48,013 bases of DNA from Bacteroidaceae bacterium (GTDB lineage Bacteria > Bacteroidota > Bacteroidia > Bacteroidales > Bacteroidaceae): NCBI GenBank assembly GCA_024401115.1, contig JAKSLP010000019.1:1-48013 (forward strand), in the 5' to 3' direction. The notes under the pieces are model-generated. The model saw only the letters and a list, made by a program, of their open reading frames with translations, did not search any database and was not told where the DNA came from. This document shows, piece after piece, positions 9,701 to 16,852 of this stretch. Position numbers and translations under genes: made by a program. Positions within the stretch are counted from its first letter, which is position 1. Every line of letters begins with the position of its first letter.

Positions 9701-9987
9701 GCGTCCATCACATAGACTTCCGATACGCCTTCGCGGTCGCTGGTGAAGGCGATTTTGGTTCCGTCCGGGCTCCAAACGGGAGTGGTGTCATAGGCGGAAT
9801 TAGTGGTGAGCTGTCGGGCGTCACCTCCATTGACCGAAACGGAGTAGATATCGCCTTTGTAGTAGAAGGCGATGGTGTTTCCGTCTGGGCTTATTGCGTT
9901 TTGGCGGAGCCATAGAGGGGTTTCCGCAAAGGCAATGCTTGCTGATGAGGCAAGGATTGCAGAAAATAATACTTTTCTATAATTCAT
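6751..9987 (-). CDS. Secreted tricorn-like serine protease (beta-propeller, PDZ, S41 domains)
   Basis: The 1078-residue product has a signal peptide (ending SIAFAET). An N-terminal WD40/PD40-type beta-propeller follows (repeats such as SPDGTKIAFTSD and APDGKSIVYAGE over about 25-540), then a second propeller region, a PDZ domain at about 790-870 and a C-terminal S41 peptidase core. The tricorn-type Ser-His pair appears as GSHTGARYN (765-773). The nucleophile region reads NYSNAHGT with the candidate Ser at 984, where archaeal tricorn has SDGD. A Lys/Glu-rich insert (about 555-605) interrupts the propellers. The family degrades peptides. A periplasmic location is inferred from the signal peptide. 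The gene stands alone between two repeat elements. Confidence 0.88.
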   Translation of the reverse strand: MNYRKVLFSAILASSASIAFAETPLWLRQNAISPDGNTIAFYYKGDIYSVSVNGGDARQLTTNSAYDTTPVWSPDGTKIAFTSDREGVSEVYVMDARGGVPTRLTNVQSNKKLICWKDNQTILFQSVIRPSTTDMEFPGGRWNQVYSISLQGGRPQMVSSMPMENISIGQDGTWLYNDWKGYEDEWRKHHTSSITRDIWQYNPQANTYTKLTSFEGEDRDPVWGEGNTYYYLSEKSGSMNVYKGEIGSAASTPVTQFTTHPVRFLSRSNNGTLCFSYNGELYTSKNGGEAKKVNINVVSDRQDKDVIRSIRTSGVTDFSVSPSGKEVAFVMHGDVYVTSTDYKTTVQITDTPDQERNVHFAPDGKSIVYAGERKGLWQIYQAEIQDKDAKQMVYAKNIVEKNISKSDQTSFQPKFSPDGKKVAFLENRTTLRVIDLASGRVNTAMDGQWEYSYSDGDQDFSWAPDSKWLLSEYIAVGGWNNKDIALVKADGSEIHNLTLSGYSDGSAQFVLDGKAMLWESDRAGYRSHGSWGAESDWYLMFFDIDAYDKFTMSKEEVELLEGDKKDEKKDEPVKVSEKTNKPVQAANAKKDEPVKDLIFNLENLEDRIIRLTSSSASMGSAIMDKKGETLYYTAPSQDGNHLWKIDLKKHDTELLAESIGRGLETDKEQKNLFFVSGGGIKKMELGKSSSKSVDFEAIFNYRPAEERAYIFDHIWRQVNEKFYDPTIRGYDWNGYHDNYEKFLPYINNNYDFQDLLSELLGELNGSHTGARYNIGLTSGITVGKLGLFYDDTYTGKGLKIKEIMAKSPLALKKSDVTEGCIIESIDGVELDGMGNEEFLLGGKIGKKVRLGIKNPATDKTFEVEMKPISTSAERDLLYHRWVERNRKIVEEKSGGKVGYIHIQGMDSPSFRTLYHEALGRYRNTPALIVDTRHNGGGWLHDDVITLLSGKEYTRYTPRGQFIGRDPYNKYTGKSCMLVCEDNYSNAHGTPWLYKELGVGKLIGAPVPGTMTAVWWETQIDNTLVFGIPMVGSMDNRGEYLENQLLVPDITVYNNPADILNGKDAQLEAAIEQMMKEIQ

Positions 9988-10020
9988 TATGTTGTTTTTA
10001 TTTAAAAACTATTTATCCGC

Positions 10021-10496
10021 TCAAGCCGCGGAGGCTCATCATTTTCTTTGCTTGTACAAAGAAAACGATGCAAAAGAAATACCCCGCACGCGTCGTCAGC
10101 TAAAAATGGCTTCTCGTTCGGCGCTGCGGAACTCGCTTCGCTCAGACAGTCCTCGCTGTTCCCTCACTCCTGCACCATTTTCTTAACGCTTCCTTTGGCT
10201 ATCGCGGAATTTTACTCGCAACATTGCTTCGCTCGTTGCTCTTACAGTTCTTACAGATTACAATCCGTTAGGCCCGCATTAGCCAAAGGAGCGTATAGAA
10301 AAATATTTGGAAAAACAGGGCCAGAGCGAGGACTGTCTGAGCGGAGAGAAACGAAGCGAGTTCCGCAGCGACCTGTTTTTGTGAATATTTTTTAGCGACG
10401 ACGCGTGCGGTGGATTTTCTTTGTTTCGTTTCTTTGTTCCATGACAAAGAAATGAAAAGCCCCCACGGCTTGAGTGGGGCCACCGCGGCCTGAGCG
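10021..10496. repeat. Large imperfect inverted repeat, family B copy 1 (about 480 bp)
   Basis: The left arm (about 10024-10163) is an imperfect reverse complement of the right arm (about 10322-10490). Shared blocks are the run CGAGGACTGTCTGAGCG, GCGAGTTCCGCAGCG, a Tn-rich block with GACGACGCGTGCGG, and a CTTTGT/ACAAAG hairpin block. Each arm has its own small hairpin, for example TTTTCTTTG/CAAAGAAAA at 10042-10065 and CCCCAC/GTGGGG at 10461-10479. The right half (10271-10496) recurs almost identically at 16569-16783. The short open frames inside it follow the repeat and have no gene-like features. It fills most of the gap between the receptor gene and the protease gene. Confidence 0.9.
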
Positions 10497-10515
10497 AAAA
10501 ACCTATAATTCTAAA

Positions 10516-10543
10516 CATAAAAGGGGAATAATCCCCTTTTATG
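10516..10543 (-). terminator. Intrinsic terminator of the beta-barrel receptor gene
   Basis: A perfect 12-bp stem CATAAAAGGGGA/TCCCCTTTTATG closes a 4-nt loop immediately after the stop codon of the leftward receptor gene. A short T-rich stretch follows on the minus strand. Confidence 0.85.
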
Positions 10544-10545
10544 TT

Positions 10546-12936
10546 TTAGAAGTCTCTACCCTCAAACAATTGAGTGCTAACCGCTGATGACTTATGCGAT
10601 GACGCATTAAAGTTATAGCTGATAGACGCTACAATATTCGGGTAGCGGGGCTTTACATTCGTGATGGACTTCAGGCCGGCAGCCTCGCGGATATTGTAGT
10701 AGCGGGCGGTATGGAACACGTCATGGGCGACAACTGAGATGGTGATCTTGCCCTTGGCGAGGTTCTGGCGGGCGGCTAAATCCCAGTAGACATAGGACTT
10801 TTCACGGCCCTGGGTCAGGATCTTGGGACCTACCACATGGGTGTCGAGCTGGACCTTGGTCTCCTTGGCTACGGAGAAGGTATTCAGCCAGTTGATGGTG
10901 TAGTAGATTCCGTCACGATCGGTACAAACCGGACACTTGGCGGTAAAGTCGTACTGGAACACGCTTCCGTTCAGGGTGCTGTTCCACCAGCGGGCTGGAC
11001 GGGTGACGAGACTCATCTCGATTCCCTTCTCGGACTGGTTTCCGGCATTGACGATGGAGTCGAGGGTTACACCCGGCTCGTATGGACGGCGAACCCAATC
11101 GGTAATGTCGCGTCTGTCGCGATAGTAACCGGTGACTGCCAGCGAGTTGCCCTCACCCAGCGACTTGCGCCAACTGAGCTCGATGGAGTGGATGTACTCG
11201 GGACGGATATCAGGGTTGCAAGTCTTCTTGGTGTAATAATCCTCGTAGGTGATGTATGGCTCGAGGTTCCAGATTCCCGGACGGTTGGTGCGGTACGAGT
11301 AGCCCAGCGCCAGGGTACCGGCCTTGCCCATGTCGTAGCTGAGGTGTGCGGATGGGAACAGGCGAGTGTAGTTGTAGTCGCGACTGGCATCCTTCACCTC
11401 GATGTCCACCTTATCAATCACATGATCGGCACGAACACCGGCATCGTACGAGAACTTGCCGATCTGGTCGCTCAGCATACCATAAACCGAGTGGGTCTGT
11501 CTGCGGTAATAGAACGGAGTGTACATGTCGTCCTGCCACTCAAACTCCTGCTTGTCGCGGTCCCAATATTTAATATGGTAGTCGCCATGCTCGCTATAGG
11601 TGGTGTACTGGTAGCCCAGCTCCAACTTGCCGTTCTGGCTGAACGAGTGCTTGTAGGCCAGCGAACCATCGCAATCCCAATGATGCTCAGCCTCATAACC
11701 GCGGGTTCCCTCGAAACGGTAGTTCTTCACGAACATGTTACTCTCGGTATACTCCAGCGCATCCCAGTCGTAACGGAAACGGCTTGTGACATCAAACTGA
11801 TTCTTGGCATTGATCTTCCAGGTATAGGTCAGAGCAGCCTGGAACAGGTTCTTCAGCAGGTCGTACTTATCGTGCGCATCGAACACGTTGCGGCTGATTC
11901 CTGCTGCGCCAATCTTCTCGCGGGTCTCGTCATAATCCATGTCACCACCCTTCCAGTTGCTGGTCTGGCCGTACTGGAAATCGAGTGCGAGGTTATGATT
12001 ATCCTTGACGAACTGCCAACCGGCCTTGGCCACACGGGTGTAGCTGTCGCGCCAGCGGAGGCCATCGGCCAGGGAACGGGTGATGATGCCATCGACCTGG
12101 GTGATCTTCTCCTGGGTGAAATCGGAACGGCTGGCCACATCCTGCAGGTTGGTTCCCACATAGAAATTGTGGTGGCCGGCACGATAGTTCAGGATGGCGT
12201 CCACATTCCAGGTGCCGTGGGTAGAGCCGGACAGGTTGAGCAAGCCGCTCCAACCGGCTGTGAGGGCACGCTTGGTGGTGATATTGATGATACCCACATC
12301 GCCATCGGTCTTGTAACGGGCTGACGGTGTGGTGATTAGCTCGACATCCTTAATGCTGGAAGCCGGAATGGCACGAAGCGCATCGGTTCCGCTCAATGGG
12401 CTGAGCTGGCCATCGACATAGACGAGGAAGTTGCTCGAGCCGCGGAAGGTCATGCCGCCATCGGAGTTGACCTGGACGGATGGTGTGGTGGCGAGGACGT
12501 CAACAGCAGTACCGCCACTGGCGGTTACGGATGACGAGCCGCTGATGGACTGGCGGTCGAGCTTGTAGACAATCTGGTTCTTCTCGCCCACGACAGTCAC
12601 CTCCTTCAGGCCCACAGCCAGCTGGTTGATTTGGATGGTTCCCAAATCCACGGTCTGACCGCCCCGGAGGGTGAGTTTATCACTTACATATGGGTCATAG
12701 CCGATCATGCGGACCATGACCAGGACTTCCTGAACGGGGATTTTGTCGATCAGGAAGCCTCCGTTGTTCACCATGCCCGAGGCCACCACTTTATCGTTGA
12801 GGTTGGTGACGACCACATCGGCATATTCGACTGCAGCTCCGGTAGCTGCATCTACTACTTTTCCTTGGATCTTAGCGGTTTGGGCGCTAATTGCCAAGGG
12901 TAATAGTAGGAATAGTAATGATAAAATCTTTTTCAT
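10546..12936 (-). CDS. Outer-membrane beta-barrel receptor, TonB-dependent-like (OMP_b-brl_3 type)
   Basis: The 796-residue product has a signal peptide ending AISAQT, a carboxypeptidase-regulatory-like (CarboxypepD_reg) domain at about 22-105 and a plug-like domain at about 115-220 (LATTPSVQVNSDG, IKDVELITTPSARY). A long C-terminal beta-barrel follows, rich in aromatic alternating strands. This arrangement is the beta-barrel family common in Bacteroidetes and related to TonB-dependent receptors. It differs from SusC, and no SusD partner is next to it. The gene follows the cyclophilin-GH43 gene with one base between stop and start, so the two are co-transcribed. Its ligand cannot be read from sequence. 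Confidence 0.87.
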   Translation of the reverse strand: MKKILSLLFLLLPLAISAQTAKIQGKVVDAATGAAVEYADVVVTNLNDKVVASGMVNNGGFLIDKIPVQEVLVMVRMIGYDPYVSDKLTLRGGQTVDLGTIQINQLAVGLKEVTVVGEKNQIVYKLDRQSISGSSSVTASGGTAVDVLATTPSVQVNSDGGMTFRGSSNFLVYVDGQLSPLSGTDALRAIPASSIKDVELITTPSARYKTDGDVGIINITTKRALTAGWSGLLNLSGSTHGTWNVDAILNYRAGHHNFYVGTNLQDVASRSDFTQEKITQVDGIITRSLADGLRWRDSYTRVAKAGWQFVKDNHNLALDFQYGQTSNWKGGDMDYDETREKIGAAGISRNVFDAHDKYDLLKNLFQAALTYTWKINAKNQFDVTSRFRYDWDALEYTESNMFVKNYRFEGTRGYEAEHHWDCDGSLAYKHSFSQNGKLELGYQYTTYSEHGDYHIKYWDRDKQEFEWQDDMYTPFYYRRQTHSVYGMLSDQIGKFSYDAGVRADHVIDKVDIEVKDASRDYNYTRLFPSAHLSYDMGKAGTLALGYSYRTNRPGIWNLEPYITYEDYYTKKTCNPDIRPEYIHSIELSWRKSLGEGNSLAVTGYYRDRRDITDWVRRPYEPGVTLDSIVNAGNQSEKGIEMSLVTRPARWWNSTLNGSVFQYDFTAKCPVCTDRDGIYYTINWLNTFSVAKETKVQLDTHVVGPKILTQGREKSYVYWDLAARQNLAKGKITISVVAHDVFHTARYYNIREAAGLKSITNVKPRYPNIVASISYNFNASSHKSSAVSTQLFEGRDF

Positions 12937-12937
12937 A

Positions 12938-14566
12938 TTATCGACTCATCTTGACCGGTTTGATGAAACCGTCCTTATCAAACTCCAACTTATCGATGCA
13001 GACTTCACGCTCGTTACCGCGGTTACTCCACAATGGACGGCGATGGTAAACGATGTAGTACTTATCGGTTCCTGGAACATTGATTACGGAATGGTGACCG
13101 GCTCCGGTAGCGATGGATGGATCCTGCTGCAGAATCTTTCCGATGCGCTTGAACGGACCGAATGGGCTGTCGGCTATGGCATAGGCTACACAGTAGTTTG
13201 GACCGGTCCAACCGCCCTCGCTCCACATGAAGTAGTACTTGCCGTTGCGCTTCAGCATGAACGGACCCTCGACATAGTTCTCCGGAGTAACCTCCTTGAA
13301 CATGGTGCCGTCCTCGAATGGAACAATGCTCTTCAGGTCGTCACCCATCTTGCAGATGTTGCAATGACCCCAACCGCCATAGTACATGTAGTACTGGCCA
13401 TCGTCATCACGGAACACGAACTGGTCGATAGGCTGAGCACCATTCTCGATGGTACCGATCAGCGGCTTGCCCAGGGCATCCTTGAAAGGACCGGCAGGAT
13501 TGTCGGCTGTAGCCACTCCGATACCGCCAATCTCACCCTCGTGCACATCGTTACCGCCAAAGTACAGGTAGTAGGTGCCGTTTCGCTCGATGATGGCTGG
13601 AGCCCACAACGAGAACTGCAACCAAGGCACGTTCTCCATGGTCAGTACCTTTGGATGCTTGGTCCAATGTTTCAAATCCTTAGATGAGAAAGCATCCAGG
13701 TAGGTCTGGATGTTATACTCGCGCCAGCCGGCAATGGTCTGACGGTTCAAATCCTCGTTGCCCTGCAGGACAGCATCGCCATAAGGCCATGAAAGTGTGG
13801 GATATACCCAATACTGACCCTCGAAGAAAGCACCCTCTGGGTCGGCATACCAGCCCGGGAAGACCGGATTAACGCTCTTGCCCACCTTATATTTACGGGT
13901 AATCTTGGCACTCAGAATCTTCACGTCATCCAATGGGCGGTCGTTCTTATCGGTCTCCACATTCTGAATCACGTCCACAATCTCCAGGCCGCGGGTCACC
14001 TCGCCAAAGACGGTATAGCTGCCGTCCAGATGAGGAGTTCCGCCCAGGTTCTTATACTCCTCCTTCTGCTCCTTGGTGAGTTTGTACACGCCATTGGTGC
14101 TCTTGGTGATGCGCTCCTGCTGAGCCTCGATGGCCTGATCGTCATAGGTCTTACCCCAAACGATATAGAACTGATACTGCGAACTGTTGCGCAACGGGTT
14201 CGAGCGGTCGCCTTCACGGGCAGCTGCCAGGGCTCCACGCTTGTGGAAGTACTTAGGCATGCGCACCTCGATAGGCACCTGCTTGGTCTCGGCTCCATCG
14301 CCCAGCAACTGGCCCTTGGTAGCCTTCTTGCTGTCAGGATCACCTGCCTGAATCATAAAGTCCTTGATGACACGATGGAACAGGACACCATTATAGAATT
14401 TGTCCTTTACATTCTTCAAAAAGTTGTCGCGATGCTGTGGAGTCTCGTTGTAAAGCTCCACCACAATAGTACCTTTGTTGGTCTGAAAAGTCACCTCCGC
14501 ACGCTGGTCCTGTGCGTAAAGCATGACACAAAAGGTCAATGCAATAAGGGTAAATAGTTGTCTCAT
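12938..14566 (-). CDS. Secreted fusion: cyclophilin-type prolyl isomerase plus GH43 glycoside hydrolase
   Basis: One uninterrupted 542-codon frame encodes two usually separate enzymes. After a signal peptide (cut near LYAQDQ), residues 23-224 form a cyclophilin with LFHRVIKDFMIQAGDPDS (catalytic Arg65, Phe70, Gln73), QFYIV and LDGSYTVFGEV. It has the roughly 35-residue insert usual for Bacteroidetes cyclophilins. Almost without linker, residues 233-542 form a GH43 five-bladed propeller. It has candidate base Asp242 (WYADPE), pKa-modulating Asp381 (PIDQF) and acid Glu433 (YVEGPF), plus GHHSV. GH43 enzymes cut arabinose- or xylose-type linkages, but the substrate here is unknown. The junction lies near base 13875. 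It is the first gene of a two-gene unit with the outer-membrane receptor. Confidence 0.9.
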   Translation of the reverse strand: MRQLFTLIALTFCVMLYAQDQRAEVTFQTNKGTIVVELYNETPQHRDNFLKNVKDKFYNGVLFHRVIKDFMIQAGDPDSKKATKGQLLGDGAETKQVPIEVRMPKYFHKRGALAAAREGDRSNPLRNSSQYQFYIVWGKTYDDQAIEAQQERITKSTNGVYKLTKEQKEEYKNLGGTPHLDGSYTVFGEVTRGLEIVDVIQNVETDKNDRPLDDVKILSAKITRKYKVGKSVNPVFPGWYADPEGAFFEGQYWVYPTLSWPYGDAVLQGNEDLNRQTIAGWREYNIQTYLDAFSSKDLKHWTKHPKVLTMENVPWLQFSLWAPAIIERNGTYYLYFGGNDVHEGEIGGIGVATADNPAGPFKDALGKPLIGTIENGAQPIDQFVFRDDDGQYYMYYGGWGHCNICKMGDDLKSIVPFEDGTMFKEVTPENYVEGPFMLKRNGKYYFMWSEGGWTGPNYCVAYAIADSPFGPFKRIGKILQQDPSIATGAGHHSVINVPGTDKYYIVYHRRPLWSNRGNEREVCIDKLEFDKDGFIKPVKMSR

Positions 14567-14592
14567 GATTGTGTTTTGTAATGTTTTAGGTA

Positions 14593-14600
14593 CAAAGTTA
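14593..14600 (-). promoter_or_regulatory. Predicted -7 element TAACTTTG for the cyclophilin-GH43 / receptor unit
   Basis: On the minus strand this is TAACTTTG, matching TAnnTTTG, with about 20 nt of leader to the ATG at 14566. A TTTTG lies about 23 nt further upstream, a loose fit to a -33 box. Confidence 0.55.
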
Positions 14601-14643
14601 GTCTATTTTTTATATAAATAGGACAAAATGCGAGCAAAAGTGT

Positions 14644-14651
14644 TAAATTTG
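14644..14651 (+). promoter_or_regulatory. Predicted -7 element TAAATTTG for nhaC
   Basis: TAAATTTG matches TAnnTTTG and is divergent from the element at 14593-14600. If used, the nhaC transcript has about 140 nt of leader, and a complete family A palindrome (14668-14765) lies inside it. Confidence 0.5.
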
Positions 14652-14667
14652 CAGATGATTTTCCAAT

Positions 14668-14765
14668 GTCATTCTGAGCGTAATGAAATGCAGCGAAGAA
14701 TCTTGCTGAATAAGTGATGATTTTCATACTCGCTCGGAAAGATGTTTCGCTTCGCTCAACATGAC
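14668..14765. repeat. Palindromic repeat, family A copy 4, in the nhaC leader region
   Basis: It runs from GTCATTCTGAGCG to GCTTCGCTCAACATGAC with inner GAAGAATCTT and GGAAAGATG arms. At about 98 bp it is the shortest full copy. It is the one copy placed directly upstream of a start codon rather than just after a stop codon. Confidence 0.8.
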
Positions 14766-14799
14766 AAAGAGGGAGCGGAAACGAGTATAAAAGAGTATT

Positions 14800-16248
14800 A
14801 TGAACGAAGACATTAAAAAAGGATTATTTGCATTTATTCCCGTACTGGTGCTGGTGTGTTTCCTGGCCATCGTGATCCGACTGTACGGAAGTGATGCCCT
14901 TTCGGGTGGCAGTCAGACCGCTCTGTTGCTGGCGTCTGGCGTATGCTTTCTGCTGGCGCGACTGAAGAACGGCAAGCAGGTGTTTGCCGATTACGAGCGG
15001 GTGGTTTGCGACAACATCGGTAAGATTGGCTCGGCCATCATCATCCTGATTTTCATCGGAGCCCTCTCGGGTGTGTGGATGGTGAGCGGCATTGTTCCGG
15101 AGCTGATCTATTACGGCATCCACATCATCAACCCCAACCTGTTCCTGATTTGCACGTGCATCATCTGTGCCATCGTCTCGCTGATGGTGGGCAGTAGCTG
15201 GACCACCATCGCCACCGTGGGTGTGGCCCTGATCGGTATTGGCGAGGCCTTAGGTTTCAGCCACGGGTGGATAGCGGGTGCCATCATCTCGGGTGCGTAT
15301 TTTGGCGATAAGATGTCGCCCCTAAGCGATACTACCGTCCTGGCATCGAGCATGAGTGACGTGCCGCTGTTCAAGCATATCCGCTACATGATGATTACCA
15401 CGGTTCCTACCGTAGCCATCTGTCTGACGGTTTTCGGCATTGTGGGCATTACGCACGAGCCGAGTAGCGTGACCCAGGTGGGCGAATATACCGAGGTGCT
15501 GGACAAGACGTTCAACCTGAGTCCCTGGCTGATGCTGGTTCCGGTATGTACGGGTGTGCTGATTTACCGAAAGATGCCTTCGATCATGGTGCTGTTCCTG
15601 AGTACATTGTTGGGTGCCATTGCGGCTGTCATCTTCCAGCCTGAGGTGCTGACTCAGATTTCGGGCCTGGAGACGACAAGTGCCGAGAGCATTCTTCGTG
15701 GTGTGCTGCAGAGCATCTATACCAGCACGCATATCGATTCGGGCAATGCCACCATCAACGACCTGATTGAGAGCCGAGGCATGGCGGGCATGCTGGATAC
15801 CATCTGGCTGATTCTGTGTGCGATGTGCTTTGGCGGCTGTATGTCGGCCAGCGGCATGCTGGAGGATATGGGCAAGCTGTTTACAGCTTTCACCCGCAGA
15901 AGAACGAGTCTGGTGGCTTCGACCGTGGCGACCGGTATCTGCATGAACTGTACGGTGGCTGACCAGTTCCTGAGTATCATTCTGACGAGCAACATCTTTA
16001 AGAAGATGTATGTGGAGCAGGGCTATGAGGGACGCTTGATGAGTCGTGCGATTGAGGATTCGGCTACGGCTACTTCTCCTCTTATTCCGTGGAGTACGTG
16101 CGGTATGACGCAATCAGCTATCTTGGGTATTCCGACAATGGTGTATTTCCCGTATTGCCTGTTTTGTATTATCAGTCCGGTGATGAGTATTATGGTGGCG
16201 TTTCTCGGTTACAAGATTTTTAGAACCGAGGGTTCTAAAAATAATTGA
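14800..16248 (+). CDS. nhaC: Na+/H+ antiporter, NhaC family
   Basis: This inner-membrane secondary transporter is expected to exchange sodium for protons. The 482 residues form about eleven to twelve hydrophobic segments. They include the NhaC hallmark GAYFGDKMSPLSDTT at about 166-180 and VGSSWTTIATVGVALIGIG at about 131-149. The second half repeats the pattern with IPWSTCGMTQSAILG. Length and motifs fit NhaC well, though some members exchange organic acids instead, so the substrate is inferred. The gene is alone, divergent from the cyclophilin-GH43 unit, with an AT-rich start region and a terminator at 16318-16350. A palindromic repeat overlaps its stop codon. Confidence 0.9.
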   Translation: MNEDIKKGLFAFIPVLVLVCFLAIVIRLYGSDALSGGSQTALLLASGVCFLLARLKNGKQVFADYERVVCDNIGKIGSAIIILIFIGALSGVWMVSGIVPELIYYGIHIINPNLFLICTCIICAIVSLMVGSSWTTIATVGVALIGIGEALGFSHGWIAGAIISGAYFGDKMSPLSDTTVLASSMSDVPLFKHIRYMMITTVPTVAICLTVFGIVGITHEPSSVTQVGEYTEVLDKTFNLSPWLMLVPVCTGVLIYRKMPSIMVLFLSTLLGAIAAVIFQPEVLTQISGLETTSAESILRGVLQSIYTSTHIDSGNATINDLIESRGMAGMLDTIWLILCAMCFGGCMSASGMLEDMGKLFTAFTRRRTSLVASTVATGICMNCTVADQFLSIILTSNIFKKMYVEQGYEGRLMSRAIEDSATATSPLIPWSTCGMTQSAILGIPTMVYFPYCLFCIISPVMSIMVAFLGYKIFRTEGSKNN

Positions 16249-16317
16249 TAATTCTCTCTCCGCTTCGCTATGAGAGCGAATCAAAGATTCGAGCGGATAA
16301 TTGACAATTGATAATTA
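16241..16317. repeat. Palindromic repeat, family E (ATAATTGATAATT type)
   Basis: ATAATTGATAATT at the nhaC stop codon faces GGATAATTGACAATTGATAATT at 16295-16316. CTCTCTCCGC and GCGAATCAAAGATTCGAGCGG lie between the arms. The left arm includes the TGA stop of nhaC (16246-16248). Confidence 0.6.
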
Positions 16318-16350
16318 AAAAAGGAGTGGTTTTTGATCACTCTTTTTTTT
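16318..16350 (+). terminator. Intrinsic terminator of nhaC
   Basis: GAGTG (16324-16328) pairs with CACTC (16338-16342), extended by flanking A and T runs. Eight T follow. It closely resembles the secG terminator at 16793-16828. Confidence 0.8.
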
Positions 16351-16367
16351 GCTCACTACAAGGAAAC

Positions 16368-16389
16368 TACACAAGGGTCCCCTTGTGTA
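16368..16389. repeat. Perfect 10-bp palindrome
   Basis: TACACAAGGG is followed by TC and CCCTTGTGTA, so the 22 bases are a near-perfect inverted repeat. It lies in a gene-free region between the nhaC terminator and a family A repeat. It has no T tract, so it is not a typical terminator. Its role is unknown. Confidence 0.55.
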
Positions 16390-16411
16390 CTCAAGTTAAA
16401 TCTCTACATTT

Positions 16412-16545
16412 GTCATCCTGAGCGGTAGCGAAGGATCTTTCCAGGCTAGTATGTAAAGTATGCACTACTTATTTAGAAAGATTCTTGCTCCACTTTGTTA
16501 CGCAAGCGAGCAAAGCTCGAGCGCCTCACATACGTTCGGAATGAC
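16412..16545. repeat. Palindromic repeat, family A copy 5
   Basis: It runs from GTCATCCTGAGCGG to ACGTTCGGAATGAC with AAAGTATGCACTACTTATTT and AGAAAGATTCTT. The right side carries an extra module (GTTACGCAAGCGAGCAAAGC). The same module, reversed, is present in copy 6 near 46388-46411. Confidence 0.85.
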
Positions 16546-16568
16546 AAGGGGGACAGAAGAAACGGCAA

Positions 16569-16783
16569 GGCCCGCATTAGCCAAAGGAGCGTAAAGAAAA
16601 ATATTTGGAAAAACAGGGCCAGAGCGAGGACTGTTTGAGCGGAGCGAGTTCCGCAGCGACCTGTTTTTGTGAATATTTTTTAGCGACGACGCGTGCGGTG
16701 GATTTTCTTTGTTTCGTTTCTTTGTTCCAGGACAAAGAAATGAAAAGCCCCCACGGCTTGAGTGGGGCCTCGCGGCCAGAGCG
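16569..16783. repeat. Family B repeat, copy 2 (single arm, about 215 bp)
   Basis: This stretch matches 10271-10496 over its whole length. There are only a few base changes and one missing stretch of about 10 bp (the GAGAAACGAA segment of copy 1). Unlike copy 1 it lacks the opposing left arm. The match makes this a dispersed repeat and not a gene; open frames inside it are by-products. Confidence 0.9.
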
Positions 16784-16792
16784 GAACTACAC

Positions 16793-16828
16793 AAAAAAAG
16801 GAGTGATTTTCATCACTCCTTTCTTATC
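16793..16828 (-). terminator. Intrinsic terminator of the secG operon
   Basis: GGAGTGA (16800-16806) pairs with TCACTCC (16813-16819) around TTTTCA. On the minus strand it is followed by a run of T. It lies about 25 bp past the secG stop. Confidence 0.85.
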
Positions 16829-16852
16829 ACAAAATAACAGTTTTTTGAATCT

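Noticed and set aside
10268..10518. Short open frames of 71-115 codons inside the large inverted repeat
   Set aside because: The same frames recur in copy 2 because the DNA is a repeat. The products are low-quality and without motifs.
10837..12324. A 495-codon frame antisense to the beta-barrel receptor gene
   Set aside because: It is explained by the codon use of the real gene on the other strand. No recognisable protein features.
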